The notes: generated by a model not told the origin, from the letters alone. Counted from the stretch's first letter, positions 38,123-47,220 are shown. The stretch: 64,000 nt of DNA from Gemella sp. zg-570 (GCF_018866345.1 NZ_CP076443.1:1-64000); one strand, 5' to 3'. Program-made: numbers and translations.

Positions 38123-38159
38123 AAAAAACAAGCTAATACTTAATCTAAATCTTAGCTTG
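38123..38159 (-). terminator. terminator of the 38165-38740 gene
   Basis: On the minus strand CAAGCTAA and TTAGCTTG pair, and a TTTTTT run follows. Confidence 0.7.
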
Positions 38160-38164
38160 AGTAT

Positions 38165-38740
38165 TTAGCAGGCTTTATTTTTATTAAACAAGATGTATAT
38201 TTGTATAAATAATACTTCAATAGGTAGTAAAAATACCCCTCCCATAAATATAAGATTTTTATGGTTAAGTAAGTAAAAAACAAGGGCTATGGGTATGAAG
38301 TATATAAACCTAGAATTAACAATAATTTTATATAATTTATCTTCGCTATAATCTTTTGTTAACAATATTATGTTAGCTAAAATAAATAATAAAAAGGCTG
38401 AAAGAAAAACAATGCTATCATCGTCTATCATAAACAAAATAGCCATAATAATTAGCAAAGTAATAAAGGTAGTGGCATAAATTTTCATTTCTCCAGAAAA
38501 ACAGATTGTATTTTTCACCATAAAGATATTACTTCTAAGAGAATATTTCTTATTCCAGCTAAGAGTTAAATCTAAAGCGTCATGTTCAGAGTAGCCCTTA
38601 TTTATGTATTTGTTGTAGACTTTTAGAGAGTTTTTCATAACTCTGTTTTTTGCTAATTTTTTTGTTTTTTTACTGTTAAATTTATTTTCTGCTAAATTAT
38701 TAAATTCATTTTCCACATATTGTCTTATTTTGTCCTCCAT
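38165..38740 (-). CDS. hypothetical membrane protein (191 aa)
   Basis: I do not recognise the family. The first 80 residues are charged and helical (ENEFNNLAENKFNSKKTKKLAKNR, then a segment GYSEHDALDLTLSWNKKY that resembles small-domain repeats of membrane-protein regulators). Four hydrophobic helices follow from about residue 88 to 185. Located just downstream of the ArsC-family gene on the same strand with a 23-base gap, so likely co-transcribed. Confidence 0.55.
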   Translation of the reverse strand: MEDKIRQYVENEFNNLAENKFNSKKTKKLAKNRVMKNSLKVYNKYINKGYSEHDALDLTLSWNKKYSLRSNIFMVKNTICFSGEMKIYATTFITLLIIMAILFMIDDDSIVFLSAFLLFILANIILLTKDYSEDKLYKIIVNSRFIYFIPIALVFYLLNHKNLIFMGGVFLLPIEVLFIQIYILFNKNKAC

Positions 38741-38763
38741 AAAAGTACCTCCCCTTATAAAAT

Positions 38764-39120
38764 TTATTTAATTTGTTTTTCCCATTCTTCTTCCTTAAAG
38801 CCTAGTAAAAAGACCTCATTATCCACATCAAAAGCAAGGGGTCTTTTTATAAGCATACCGTCGCTTAAAAGTAGGTCAATTTGCTCGTCTAAAGAAAGAT
38901 TTGGTAGTATTTCTTTTAGCTTGCCTTCTCTGTAAAGGATACCGCTAGAATTAAAAAGTTTTTTTATTGGTACACCAAAGTTTTTCAAAATATTTTTTAT
39001 ATCTTCTTTTGTTGGTGTTTGCTTTGTTACATCAATAAATTCAGCATCAATATCATTGTTTTTGATAAATTTTTTAGCCGCTCTACAAGTTGAGCATTTC
39101 GGATATTCGTAAATTTTCAT
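38764..39120 (-). CDS. ArsC/Spx-family thioredoxin-fold protein
   Basis: A 118-residue protein with the motif YPKCSTCRAAKKFI (Cys9 and Cys12). LNSSGILYREGKL-like and DGMLIKRPLAFD segments are typical of the ArsC/YffB/Spx superfamily. It lacks the arsenate-reductase operon context and is closest in feel to Firmicutes YusI-type proteins of unknown role. Spx itself is longer, with an RNA polymerase-binding C-terminus, so this is probably a reductase-like relative. Confidence 0.8.
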   Translation of the reverse strand: MKIYEYPKCSTCRAAKKFIKNNDIDAEFIDVTKQTPTKEDIKNILKNFGVPIKKLFNSSGILYREGKLKEILPNLSLDEQIDLLLSDGMLIKRPLAFDVDNEVFLLGFKEEEWEKQIK

Positions 39121-39196
39121 ATATTTCTCCTTTCATATTTTCTCATCTATATTATAGCATAGATATTTTAAAATAAAAAATAAGATTAAAAGTTAT

Positions 39197-39685
39197 TTAT
39201 AGTAAATGATAGCTATGTAATACATAAAGAAAAGCGAAAACCACTGCTAGGGCAAAAAAGTTTACTAGGGTCTGGGTATGTTCTTTAAAAGTTAGATTTA
39301 GTATTTTAAAAAGTAGAACACCGATTATTGCACCCAGAGTATTGTCTATTAGGTCGGTAATGTCGCTATAACCAACACCAAAAATGTACTGGGCTGCTTC
39401 GTAAAAAAAGCTAAGACTAAAGGCGTAGGAAATCACAGAAAGGCCACTAGAATTATCAGAAATAATTTTTCCGTAAATACCAAAGGGAATAAATACTAAA
39501 ATATTTAAAAATACCTCTAGTTTATTCATATAGGCATAGGGAAGAAGATTGATATTTCTTGCAGAATGATTTTTAATAAAAGAAAAAACATCCAGGTCTA
39601 ATTTGAAAATAATAATCCAAGTTAAAAATACTAGGTAGAGGCAGAATAAAATATTGGATATTAAATGTGTTTTTTTTGATGGCAT
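39197..39685 (-). CDS. VanZ-family membrane protein
   Basis: A 162-residue VanZ-domain protein with four or five hydrophobic helices. Conserved elements are NLLPYAY, LNILVFIPFGIY and YSDITDLIDNTLGAIIG. VanZ relatives are associated with teicoplanin tolerance and, in some species, lipid or envelope homeostasis; the function here is not known. It is a single gene with an ATG 11 bases into the minus-strand leader. Confidence 0.85.
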   Translation of the reverse strand: MPSKKTHLISNILFCLYLVFLTWIIIFKLDLDVFSFIKNHSARNINLLPYAYMNKLEVFLNILVFIPFGIYGKIISDNSSGLSVISYAFSLSFFYEAAQYIFGVGYSDITDLIDNTLGAIIGVLLFKILNLTFKEHTQTLVNFFALAVVFAFLYVLHSYHLL

Positions 39686-40054
39686 ACAAATTCTCGCTTA
39701 ATTTTATCTCAAGACAATTATAACATAAGTAATAACAATATAAAATAATATTAGAAAGAAGTGATTAATTTTTAATATTTTATTTTAAAAGAGCTTTATA
39801 GGTTTAAAAATTTTAGTGAATAAATTTTTAAAATCTAATTTTATAAAGTTTAATTAAACGTGGTTTTTATCATTAAGTTTTTATAAAAATTTTTGTAAAA
39901 TTTTTAGCAAGGCTAGTAATTTTTAAGTAATAAATTTTGTATAGTTTAATAATTTTAAAATTTTTATTTTTTACTTTGTTTTTATTTATTAGTTTATGCT
40001 ACAATATTTTTGTTACTTTTGCCAAATTTACGTAATAGTAAAGGAGGTGTTACT
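39686..40054. other. AT-rich intergenic region
   Basis: No ORF seen. It carries at its end a promoter for the small-peptide locus: TTGTTT at 39977-39982, a 17-base spacer, and TACAAT at 40000-40005. Confidence 0.5.
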
Positions 40055-40147
40055 ATGTATTTCATAAATTATCTAATAAATTCTATTATGGTAAATGTTC
40101 TTGCTTATTACATTTGCAAATGGTTGGATAGAATTTTTAAAAAGTAA
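40055..40147 (+). CDS. small hydrophobic peptide, type I toxin-like (30 aa)
   Basis: Peptide MYFINYLINSIMVNVLAYYICKWLDRIFKK: a single membrane helix followed by a cationic tail, like Fst-family type I toxins and other small 'CKWLD' membrane peptides. AAGGAGG precedes the ATG by eight bases, its own promoter is at 39977-40005, and a strong terminator follows at 40162-40193. No antisense RNA can be proven from sequence, but the layout (short mRNA, hairpin, duplicated neighbour) fits such a system. Function is inference. Confidence 0.6.
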   Translation: MYFINYLINSIMVNVLAYYICKWLDRIFKK

Positions 40148-40161
40148 CCAGCCTTGAAAAA

Positions 40162-40193
40162 AGAAAAGACAGGACGGGCATCCTGTCTTTTCT
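40162..40193. terminator. strong hairpin terminator after the small peptide
   Basis: AGAAAAGACAGGA and TCCTGTCTTTTCT form a perfect 13-base stem around CGGGCA. The A-run on one side and the T-run on the other would stop transcription in both directions, as in type I toxin loci with a convergent antitoxin RNA. Confidence 0.85.
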
Positions 40194-40196
40194 TCT

Positions 40197-40268
40197 ATGA
40201 ATTTCATATTTTTTCTTGCTTATGTTTTTATTCCATATTTTCCAGTGAATTTTGTCAAGTATATTTGA
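40197..40268 (+). CDS. second small hydrophobic ORF (23 aa)
   Basis: The ORF encodes MNFIFFLAYVFIPYFPVNFVKYI, all hydrophobic. It lies just after the terminator and has no ribosome site of its own. Its twin at 40382-40453 does have one. This copy may be a silent fragment left by the insertion or deletion that separates the two loci. Confidence 0.3.
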   Translation: MNFIFFLAYVFIPYFPVNFVKYI

Positions 40269-40381
40269 CACTTACTTCTGTTAGAAAAAATCTTTAAATT
40301 AATTTTAAAAAAATATTAGTTTATGCTACAATATTTTTGTTGCTTTTGCCAAATTTACTTAACAGTAAAGGAGGTGCTACT

Positions 40382-40453
40382 ATGAATTTCATATTTTTTC
40401 TTGCTTATATTCTTATTTTATATTTTTCAGTGAATTTTGTCAAGTATATTTGA
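40382..40453 (+). CDS. small hydrophobic peptide, copy B (23 aa)
   Basis: The ORF encodes MNFIFFLAYILILYFSVNFVKYI. AAAGGAGG at 40367-40374 precedes the ATG, and a promoter -10 TACAAT lies at 40327-40332. Unlike the copy at 40197, this one is placed directly after an intact ribosome site. It could be a membrane-active peptide or simply the product of the deletion. Confidence 0.4.
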   Translation: MNFIFFLAYILILYFSVNFVKYI

Positions 40454-40610
40454 TAGTTACTTCTGTTAGAAAAATTTTTAAATTAATTTTTTAAAAAATA
40501 TTAGTTTATTAGTAGAAAGTTTTAGGGAAATTAGCTAATAAAATTAAAAAACTTTTAGAGAAATTGTAGACTTAGCAATCTTTTCTTTAAAATAATTTGA
40601 GAATAGTTAG

Positions 40611-40639
40611 TTGGTAGACTTTACAAGCTGTGGTATAAT
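40611..40639 (+). promoter_or_regulatory. promoter of the M29 aminopeptidase
   Basis: TTGGTA at 40611-40616 and TATAAT at 40634-40639 have a 17-base spacer, 30 bases before the start codon. Confidence 0.65.
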
Positions 40640-40668
40640 TAGGGTAATTTTTAAAAGGAGTTGCGAGT

Positions 40669-41898
40669 ATGACATTAGAACAAAGAATAGAAAATTATGC
40701 AAAAGTTGTTGCAAAAATAGGTATTAATACACAAGTAGATCAGGAGATAGTTATTCGCTCAAGTATCGAAGCAAGAGATTTTGCCCTAAAAGTATCTGAA
40801 GAATGCTATAAGTTAGGAGCAAAAAAAGTTAGTATCGACTGGAATGACCAAAAATTAAAAAGACAAAGCCTAACTTATGCCAGCAAGGAAAGTCTAGCAG
40901 AATTTCCAGAATGGTTGGTATCTAAAAATGAAGAAGCAGTTAAAAAGGGTGCTGGCTTTATATCTATAATCAGTGATGACCCAGACGGTTTGGCAGGAGT
41001 TGATAGCGAGAAATTAAAAACGGATATGCTAGCCCGAGCAAAAGCCCTGCGTAACTATATGAAAGCTATAATGAATAATGAATGCCCTTGGTGCGTAACG
41101 GCAGCATCTTCAGTAGCTTGGGCTAAAAAATTATTCCCAGACTTAGCAGACCAAGAAGCCTATTTGAAACTATGGGACTTGATACTGACTGCTTGCCGCC
41201 TTGATGGCGACGGTATAGCAAATTGGGAAGAACATATTTCTATACTTGATGAAAAAGGAAATTTTTTAAACTCTAGCCAATTTGAAAAAATCCACATAAG
41301 AAGCGAAAACGGAACAGACCTATATGTAGGACTACCAAACAATCACATTTGGCAAAGTGCAGGAAGTATCGCAGGTAAAACAGGAGAAAGATTTGTTGCC
41401 AACATTCCAACAGAAGAAGTATTTACTCTTCCCCATAAGGATATTACTAGCGGAATAGTTTATAATACTAAACCTCTTAATTATGGCGGAGTTTTAATAG
41501 ATGATTTCTGGTTAAAATTTGAAAATGGAAAAGTTGTTGACTTTGCTGCTAAAAGGGGAGAAGAAGTTCTAAAAAATTTACTAGAAACAGATGAAGGTGC
41601 AAAAAGAATTGGAGAAATTGCCCTAGTACCCTTCCATTCACCAATTTCAAATACAAAGATTTTATTTTTAGAAACTCTGTACGATGAAAATGCATCTTGC
41701 CATATCGCCCTAGGTAAAGCATATCCTACTTGTTTAGAAAATGGAGAAAATATGTCAGAAGAAGAACTAGCTCAAGCTGGAGCTAACGACAGTTTAATTC
41801 ACGTTGACTTTATGATAGGAGATAAGACTACCAACATAGTAGGAATAACAAAAGACGGCAAAGAAGTAGCAATATTCAAAGCAGGAAACTGGGCGTAA
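40669..41898 (+). CDS. pepS: M29-family aminopeptidase (AmpS/PepS)
   Basis: A 409-residue cytoplasmic metallopeptidase that removes N-terminal residues from peptides. The length is typical. Family features include DISDP-like SDDPDGLAGVDSEKL, the Glu and His metal ligands in the second half (PTEEVFTLPHKDITSGIV and ALVPFHSPISN), and the C-terminal HVDFMIG. AAGGAG lies seven bases before the ATG. Single gene with its own promoter and terminator. Confidence 0.9.
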   Translation: MTLEQRIENYAKVVAKIGINTQVDQEIVIRSSIEARDFALKVSEECYKLGAKKVSIDWNDQKLKRQSLTYASKESLAEFPEWLVSKNEEAVKKGAGFISIISDDPDGLAGVDSEKLKTDMLARAKALRNYMKAIMNNECPWCVTAASSVAWAKKLFPDLADQEAYLKLWDLILTACRLDGDGIANWEEHISILDEKGNFLNSSQFEKIHIRSENGTDLYVGLPNNHIWQSAGSIAGKTGERFVANIPTEEVFTLPHKDITSGIVYNTKPLNYGGVLIDDFWLKFENGKVVDFAAKRGEEVLKNLLETDEGAKRIGEIALVPFHSPISNTKILFLETLYDENASCHIALGKAYPTCLENGENMSEEELAQAGANDSLIHVDFMIGDKTTNIVGITKDGKEVAIFKAGNWA

Positions 41899-41967
41899 GG
41901 TTTTATAAGTTATAAGCTAGAAAATAATTTATTAATCTTACATAAAAAATTAAATTTATAAAATATT

Positions 41968-41996
41968 AAAAGCCAACCTGATTGGCTTTTTTATTT
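41968..41996 (+). terminator. terminator after pepS
   Basis: AAAAGCCAA pairs with TTGGCTTTT around a five-base loop and is followed by a T-rich run. Confidence 0.85.
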
Positions 41997-42246
41997 TTTA
42001 GATGGAAAGAAAAATTTTAAGAAATGAATTTGTAACTTAGAATTTTTTTATATTTATATAGAAGAAATTATTCTGGGTCTGTCTGTAAGACTTCTGCAAG
42101 TCTAAAGTAATTATTTTGCAACCACTGCCTAACAGTTTTAGGGCAAAAATGCTAATTATTTTTGAAGAAGCCTAATATATATATATATATATATAGCTTT
42201 GTAACAATTTTGTAACATTTTTGTAATGAAATGATTAATAAAAGTG
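41997..42246. other. intergenic region with AT tract upstream of the choline-binding gene
   Basis: No ORF. It includes an alternating AT tract at about 42175-42195, roughly 50 bases upstream of the promoter at 42247, and three near-repeats of TGTAACA at 42210-42230. Confidence 0.5.
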
Positions 42247-42275
42247 TTGACATCTCAATAATATGGTGGTATTAT
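42247..42275 (+). promoter_or_regulatory. promoter of the choline-binding protein gene
   Basis: TTGACA at 42247-42252, a 17-base spacer and TATTAT at 42270-42275, followed by a 30-base leader with AAGGAG. Confidence 0.75.
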
Positions 42276-42307
42276 TAGAACATAAAATATATTATTAAAG
42301 GAGATTC

Positions 42308-43621
42308 ATGCTTATGAACAAAAAATTAATCGCATCAGCTTTAGTTGCTGGTTTAGTATTACCATCAGTTACAGCTTTTACACAACCACAAAACGCCCAA
42401 GCCAAACTTAGCGAATTAGCTAAATACAAATCTGACGAAGCTATTAAGGCGGCTGAAGGAAAAGTTAAAGACGCTAATGATGCTCTAATGATGCTACTTA
42501 AAAAAGAAGGCTATAAAGATTTAGAGAAAAAACATCAAGAATTGTTAGAAGATGCTAAAGTAAAGGTTAATAAATTTGAAGAAGAAGTTAAAAATTCTGA
42601 AACTAAGGTTAAGGAGGCTGAAGGAAAACTTGCATTAGCCCAACTTAATGTAGGAAAATACACTTCTACTACAAAACCTAGCTACACTGACGAAGATTTA
42701 CAAACAGAGTTAATGAAAGTTGCAAAAGCTGAGAAAGAATTAGCTGATTTAAAAGAAAAATTAGATATGGATAAGGATGCATTAACTGTGGCTCAAGGTG
42801 CTTTTGCATTGGTTGAGAAACATAAAGCTAAAGAACTAGCTGAAATCAAAGCAGCCAAAAAGGCAGTAGAGGATGCTACAACAGAACTTAATCTTGCTTA
42901 TCTTGAAAGATATAAAGCTGAGCTAGAAGCATCAAAAGCTGATGGTAATACAGAAGATCTTGAGAAAGCTAGAGATAAAGCTGGAAAAGCTTTAGGAATG
43001 TTGCTTGAAAGTGTAGGTAATTTTAAGGCTAAACTAGAAGAAGCTGAAAAAGAGTTAAGAAAGGCTGAATTCGACTACTCTGAAGCGGCTAGAAAACTTG
43101 CTGTAAGTGGTGCAAAAGTAGGAGATCCAGAATATGTAAATCTACTTGGGGATGCTCAATATTATAAGGCAGTAGCTCAATATAATAAAAAATATGTAGA
43201 TGAGTTAAAAGAAGCCTTAGCCTATGTAGAATCTAAAGTTCCAGGATTAAGTGATAACTACTTAACTAAATTAAATGCTGAATACGGTCTTACTGACACA
43301 TTCACTCCAGGATTTGCTAAAAAAGACGGAGCTTGGCACTACAACAAAGAAGATGGAACTATGGCTAAGGGCTGGGTATTCGACAAAGGATACAATTCTT
43401 GGTTCTACTTCGATAACGACGGAAAAATGGCTGAGAACACTTGGAGATATGTAGACGGGTCTTGGTTCTTCCTAAATCCAGGAGGCTACATGGCTCAAAA
43501 TGAGTGGGTTAAACACACTGACGGAAACTGGTACTACCTAAAACAAGGTGGCTACATGGCAGTTAATGAATATACTCCAGATGGCTATTTAGTAGATGAA
43601 AATGGAGCATGGGTAAAATAA
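42308..43621 (+). CDS. choline-binding surface protein with coiled-coil domain
   Basis: A 437-residue secreted protein. Residues about 1-33 form a signal peptide (LIASALVAGLVLPSVTAF, cleavage after AQA). Residues 34-320 are charged and helical with many Lys/Glu/Ala heptads and look like a coiled coil. From about 335 come choline-binding repeats with the aromatic-Gly pattern: GWVFDKGYNSWFYFDNDGKM, TWRYVDGSWFFLNPGGYM, EWVKHTDGNWYYLKQGGYM. Such repeats hold proteins such as pneumococcal PspA to choline on teichoic acid. Two starts are possible: ATG 42308 (four bases after AAGGAG) and ATG 42314 (ten bases). No LPxTG motif. Confidence 0.9.
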   Translation: MLMNKKLIASALVAGLVLPSVTAFTQPQNAQAKLSELAKYKSDEAIKAAEGKVKDANDALMMLLKKEGYKDLEKKHQELLEDAKVKVNKFEEEVKNSETKVKEAEGKLALAQLNVGKYTSTTKPSYTDEDLQTELMKVAKAEKELADLKEKLDMDKDALTVAQGAFALVEKHKAKELAEIKAAKKAVEDATTELNLAYLERYKAELEASKADGNTEDLEKARDKAGKALGMLLESVGNFKAKLEEAEKELRKAEFDYSEAARKLAVSGAKVGDPEYVNLLGDAQYYKAVAQYNKKYVDELKEALAYVESKVPGLSDNYLTKLNAEYGLTDTFTPGFAKKDGAWHYNKEDGTMAKGWVFDKGYNSWFYFDNDGKMAENTWRYVDGSWFFLNPGGYMAQNEWVKHTDGNWYYLKQGGYMAVNEYTPDGYLVDENGAWVK

Positions 43622-43631
43622 TACCTACACA

Positions 43632-43669
43632 AAAAAACTTGCTAGACAAATGTCTAGCAAGTTTTTTAT
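43632..43669 (+). terminator. terminator after the choline-binding gene
   Basis: AAAAAACTTGCTAGACA pairs with TGTCTAGCAAGTTTTTT around a short loop. Strong and symmetrical. Confidence 0.9.
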
Positions 43670-43854
43670 TGTGTCAAGCTTCTAATAATATAAATTGCCA
43701 GACCCAGCTAGAATATTATTTTACTTGCCTATGCTTTACTAGCTTTTATTAGCATTTTTATTTCTATCATTTTATTAATTAGCTAGCTAATAAAAATCTA
43801 AATTTTTTAATTAAAAATTTTTATCATACCAGCTAGCATAAAAACTTTCTACCA

Positions 43855-43877
43855 AAAAAGACCCGTCATAGGTCTTT
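43855..43877 (-). terminator. terminator of the Fur-box ABC operon
   Basis: AAAAAGACC on the plus strand pairs with GGTCTTTTT, and the stem touches the stop codon at 43878-43880. On the minus strand it ends in a T-run. Confidence 0.75.
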
Positions 43878-45476
43878 TTATATTTCAACTATCTTGTCGC
43901 AAATAGATAGGGTGGATTTGTTGTGGGAAATTATAAGGATAATTTTATCCTTTTTTATTTTTTCCAATGTTTTTAGCAATTCAATTTCACTAAAGACATC
44001 TATATTGGCAGTTGCCTCATCTAAAATTAGTAATTTTGACTTGCTGTATAGGGAGCGGGTAGTTGATAGGCGTTGTTTTTGTCCAGAAGAGATATTACTA
44101 CTACCTTCCCCAATTATTTCCTCTTCTTTTTTTGGCAGAGCTTGGACAAAATTTTTAAGATTGGTTGCCTCTAAACTGGCATATAAATTTTCATTATCAA
44201 TTTTTTTATCAAAGAGGGCAATATTTTTTGCCAAAGTTGTATTAAACATATAAGTATCCTGCATAATGATAGAGGAATTTTTTCTGAAATAGGTATTGTC
44301 TATCTTAGAAATATCGACACCGTCTATTTTTATCTGACCATCCTCAAGGGGGAGGAACTTCATTATTAATTTTGCCAGGGTAGATTTTCCCCTACCACTG
44401 TCGCCAACAAGACCGACAATTTGCCCCTTTTTAGCAGAAAAACTTAGGTTATCTATTATTTTTTTCTTGCCGTAACTAAAGTTAAGTTTATCAACTTTTA
44501 ATTCCTTGAAGTCAACTATATTACCAGAGTTTTCCTCTTCTTCAGCTAGGTTTATCAGTTCTAAAAATCTTTTTCCTGCTGCCATTGTTGGACTAAGGGT
44601 AGAAGCTAGATTCCCCATATAAAATATAGGGGTAAATGAGACTATAAACATAGCGACAAGGGCTATTATTGTATTTGTATCACTTAGATGTTTTTTTGCG
44701 GCAAATATAAAGGATATGACAGCCAAATTATAAATTAGCATATTTATAAAGTTAAGATTTATTTGAAAAAGATTTTTTCTATAAGAGCTACTAGTTAGGG
44801 CGTCAGTTTCTTTATTTAGTTTCTCTTTAACGGCATCTATTTTTTGGTATTGGATACTTTCAAATATAGAATAGGCTTCTTCCTTAGAGTTCTTATTTAT
44901 ATCTGCCAGCTGCTTGCGGTAATTATCGCCGTAGCTCTGAGCCGAATTTTTAAAAATCAGGGGCAGGGCAAGACCCATTATTAGATATATGATTAGGGGA
45001 AGCAAGGCTAATTTCAGACTAAAGAAAGCTAAGAATGTGGTTAGCACAAAGGTTTGGACTAAAAATATAAAAAATGGGCTTATGGTATGGGCATAAAAAA
45101 CTTCTAATATTTCTATATCGTTAGTAATGACTGTCATGTAGTCGCCAGAATTATTTTTTAGAAACTTGTCTAGGGATATTTTTTTGAATTTTTCTAAAAC
45201 CTTGATACGTAAAATGTGGAGTATCTTAAAGGCTACGTAGTGATTTAAAAGTTGTTCTGCATAGGCTGAAAACCCTTTGATAAAGGCTAGCAAAAAGGCT
45301 AAGACAGCCAGCAGGTAAACAGACCAGCCCCTGTTTAAAAAGATTAGGGCTAATAGAAATGTAAAGACAAGAAGACTGATGTGGGCAAGAGAACCGAAAA
45401 TAGTTGCTTTTATTAGGGGTTTTTTAAGTTCTTTTGTTAAATTTAGTAATTGTTTTAAACTAGCTAGTGATGTCAT
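43878..45476 (-). CDS. ABC transporter, fused permease and ATPase (second gene of Fur-box pair)
   Basis: A 532-residue half-transporter: six-helix exporter-type membrane domain (about 1-300), then an ATPase with Walker A GDSGRGKST, a degenerate signature (ISSGQKQR) and Walker B LLILDEATANID. Its ATG overlaps the previous gene's stop by one base, so the two products probably form a heterodimer. Exporter-fold pairs under Fur control are known as siderophore importers (IrtAB, YbtPQ), which makes iron-chelate or heme traffic likely. CydDC-like or peptide export is an alternative. Confidence 0.8.
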   Translation of the reverse strand: MTSLASLKQLLNLTKELKKPLIKATIFGSLAHISLLVFTFLLALIFLNRGWSVYLLAVLAFLLAFIKGFSAYAEQLLNHYVAFKILHILRIKVLEKFKKISLDKFLKNNSGDYMTVITNDIEILEVFYAHTISPFFIFLVQTFVLTTFLAFFSLKLALLPLIIYLIMGLALPLIFKNSAQSYGDNYRKQLADINKNSKEEAYSIFESIQYQKIDAVKEKLNKETDALTSSSYRKNLFQINLNFINMLIYNLAVISFIFAAKKHLSDTNTIIALVAMFIVSFTPIFYMGNLASTLSPTMAAGKRFLELINLAEEEENSGNIVDFKELKVDKLNFSYGKKKIIDNLSFSAKKGQIVGLVGDSGRGKSTLAKLIMKFLPLEDGQIKIDGVDISKIDNTYFRKNSSIIMQDTYMFNTTLAKNIALFDKKIDNENLYASLEATNLKNFVQALPKKEEEIIGEGSSNISSGQKQRLSTTRSLYSKSKLLILDEATANIDVFSEIELLKTLEKIKKDKIILIISHNKSTLSICDKIVEI

Positions 45477-47200
45477 TATTCTACCTCCCTTGCAAGAAAT
45501 TTATTTTTTAGACTAGTTTGTTCTTTGGATAGGTTGGCATAAAGATTATTCTTATTAATAAGTTCTATATGGGCACCCTCTTCTAAAATTTTTCCGTCCT
45601 TTAGAACATATATCTTGTCGCAGTCTTTAGTAACTTCTAAGTCGTGAGAAATAATAAGTATGATTTTATCCTTGCTGATACTATCAAAGGCAGCTAGGAC
45701 AGATTTTTTGCTATAATCATCAATGTTGGATACAGACTCATCAAGAATATAGATATAGGAATTTTTTAGTATGGCTTTGGCCGCCAAAAGTCTTTGCCTT
45801 TGCCCTCCTGAAAGGTTAGATGCACCCTCTGCTAATTTATAGTCTAAACCTCCATTTTCTAAGACTAGGTCTTTTAGATTTACTTTTTCTAAAACTTCAA
45901 ACATTTCATCTTCGCTAATGTTTTCATTAACTGCTAGATGATTACGGATAGTGTCTGCATTAAGATAGCTATCACTTGTAATAAGCGTTATAATTTTTGC
46001 TAATTCTTTAAAGTCTACATCTGCCAAATTATAGTCGGCGTATTTTACAAAACCTTTTTGCACCCTTTTTAAGCCCAGTAAAAGTTTTATAAGTGTAGAT
46101 TTTCCAGAACCACTTTCACCAACAAGGGCAATTTTTTCTGACTTTCTAAAAGTCATATTTATATTTTTTAAAATTTTTTTCTTGTTGTCATAAGCAAAGT
46201 CAACATTATTAATATTTATATCATAACCGGGAGCAAGTCTGATATTTTTATCTTTTTCATCTTCTTTGTAGTCCAGGAGTTTATAAATGTTTTCTAGTTC
46301 GACACTAGCCTTCATAGAAATATGGAATAGTCCGCCCATAGCTCGCAAGGGCTTAAAGCATTCAAAACTGGCAACAATAACAAAGATAATAAAAATAGGA
46401 TTATCCAAAGTCAAGATGGCAATAATAGACATAATAAAAATAGAAAGATAGGTAATAGCGTCCATTACATTGATAGAATTTAGCTGGTGTTTTAAGAGTT
46501 GCATTGTAGACTGGCGATAATTTAAACTAAGTTTATCAACTTCACGGCTGACATTAGCTTCTTTGCCATATATTTTTGCTACCGTAAAACCCTGCAACCT
46601 ATCAAAAAACACTTCCGACAAGCTAAGAAAATCTGTAAAAGTTTTTTTGTTAGCTTTTTTTGATTTTTTAATAATAATCATAATTGATAGGGGTATTAAG
46701 GGATAGAGAATTAGCATGGCTACAGCAAGCCAAATACTAATAAAACCGTATATGACCAAAGACGATATAACTATAAGAGCTGTTGCGAAGATCTGGGGTA
46801 TAAACTTATTAAAATATAATTCGATACTGACTATGGAAGAAGAATTCATAACCAGCAAGCTACTTGTCGAAACGGCCTCTGTATAGTTTAGGGATAACTT
46901 TTCTATCTTGTTATAAATTTCTGTACGCAACAAGTTGCGAACTTTTTTAGCAATTTCATGGGAAATTTTATTGTCAAAAAACATTGCCAAGTAGTAGACG
47001 ATAAGGGCAAAAAGGCTTCTTAGTATAAATAGGGTAAGATAAGAAGAATCTGCATTTTTATTTATTAGTTTGAATAATAAGTCTACAAAATTGTAGGTAA
47101 GGTATAAAGAAGAAAGGAAAGTTAGAACCTTACAAAAGGCAATGAGATATACTTCATTTTTTATATAGAATAGAGCAAGGGCTCTTTTGTCAATTTTCAT
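45476..47200 (-). CDS. ABC transporter, fused permease and ATPase (first gene of Fur-box pair)
   Basis: A 574-residue half-transporter with six membrane helices and a complete ATPase: Walker A GESGSGKST, signature LSGGQRQR and Walker B YILDESVSNID with catalytic Glu. AGGAGG precedes the ATG, and a perfect 7-1-7 Fur box at 47221-47235 lies 21 bases before the start. It pairs with the following gene. Iron-regulated function is inference from the operator. Confidence 0.82.
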   Translation of the reverse strand: MKIDKRALALFYIKNEVYLIAFCKVLTFLSSLYLTYNFVDLLFKLINKNADSSYLTLFILRSLFALIVYYLAMFFDNKISHEIAKKVRNLLRTEIYNKIEKLSLNYTEAVSTSSLLVMNSSSIVSIELYFNKFIPQIFATALIVISSLVIYGFISIWLAVAMLILYPLIPLSIMIIIKKSKKANKKTFTDFLSLSEVFFDRLQGFTVAKIYGKEANVSREVDKLSLNYRQSTMQLLKHQLNSINVMDAITYLSIFIMSIIAILTLDNPIFIIFVIVASFECFKPLRAMGGLFHISMKASVELENIYKLLDYKEDEKDKNIRLAPGYDININNVDFAYDNKKKILKNINMTFRKSEKIALVGESGSGKSTLIKLLLGLKRVQKGFVKYADYNLADVDFKELAKIITLITSDSYLNADTIRNHLAVNENISEDEMFEVLEKVNLKDLVLENGGLDYKLAEGASNLSGGQRQRLLAAKAILKNSYIYILDESVSNIDDYSKKSVLAAFDSISKDKIILIISHDLEVTKDCDKIYVLKDGKILEEGAHIELINKNNLYANLSKEQTSLKNKFLAREVE

Positions 47201-47220
47201 AGCTCCTCCTTAAGTTTAAT

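Larger units (their letters stand above)
39988..40500 (+). repeat. duplicated small-peptide locus
   Basis: Two copies of a unit with TTAGTTTATGCTACAATATT promoter, ribosome site and downstream flank: copy A from about 39988 to 40318 and copy B from about 40316 to 40500. Copy B lacks the interior of copy A (the 30-aa peptide and its terminator, about 140 bases), so its ribosome site is joined directly to the second hydrophobic ORF. Confidence 0.8.

Noticed and set aside
42175-42195. AT tract as a phase-variable promoter spacer of the choline-binding gene
   Set aside because: It lies about 50 bases upstream of the clear -35 box at 42247 and not between the boxes, so slippage would not alter spacing.
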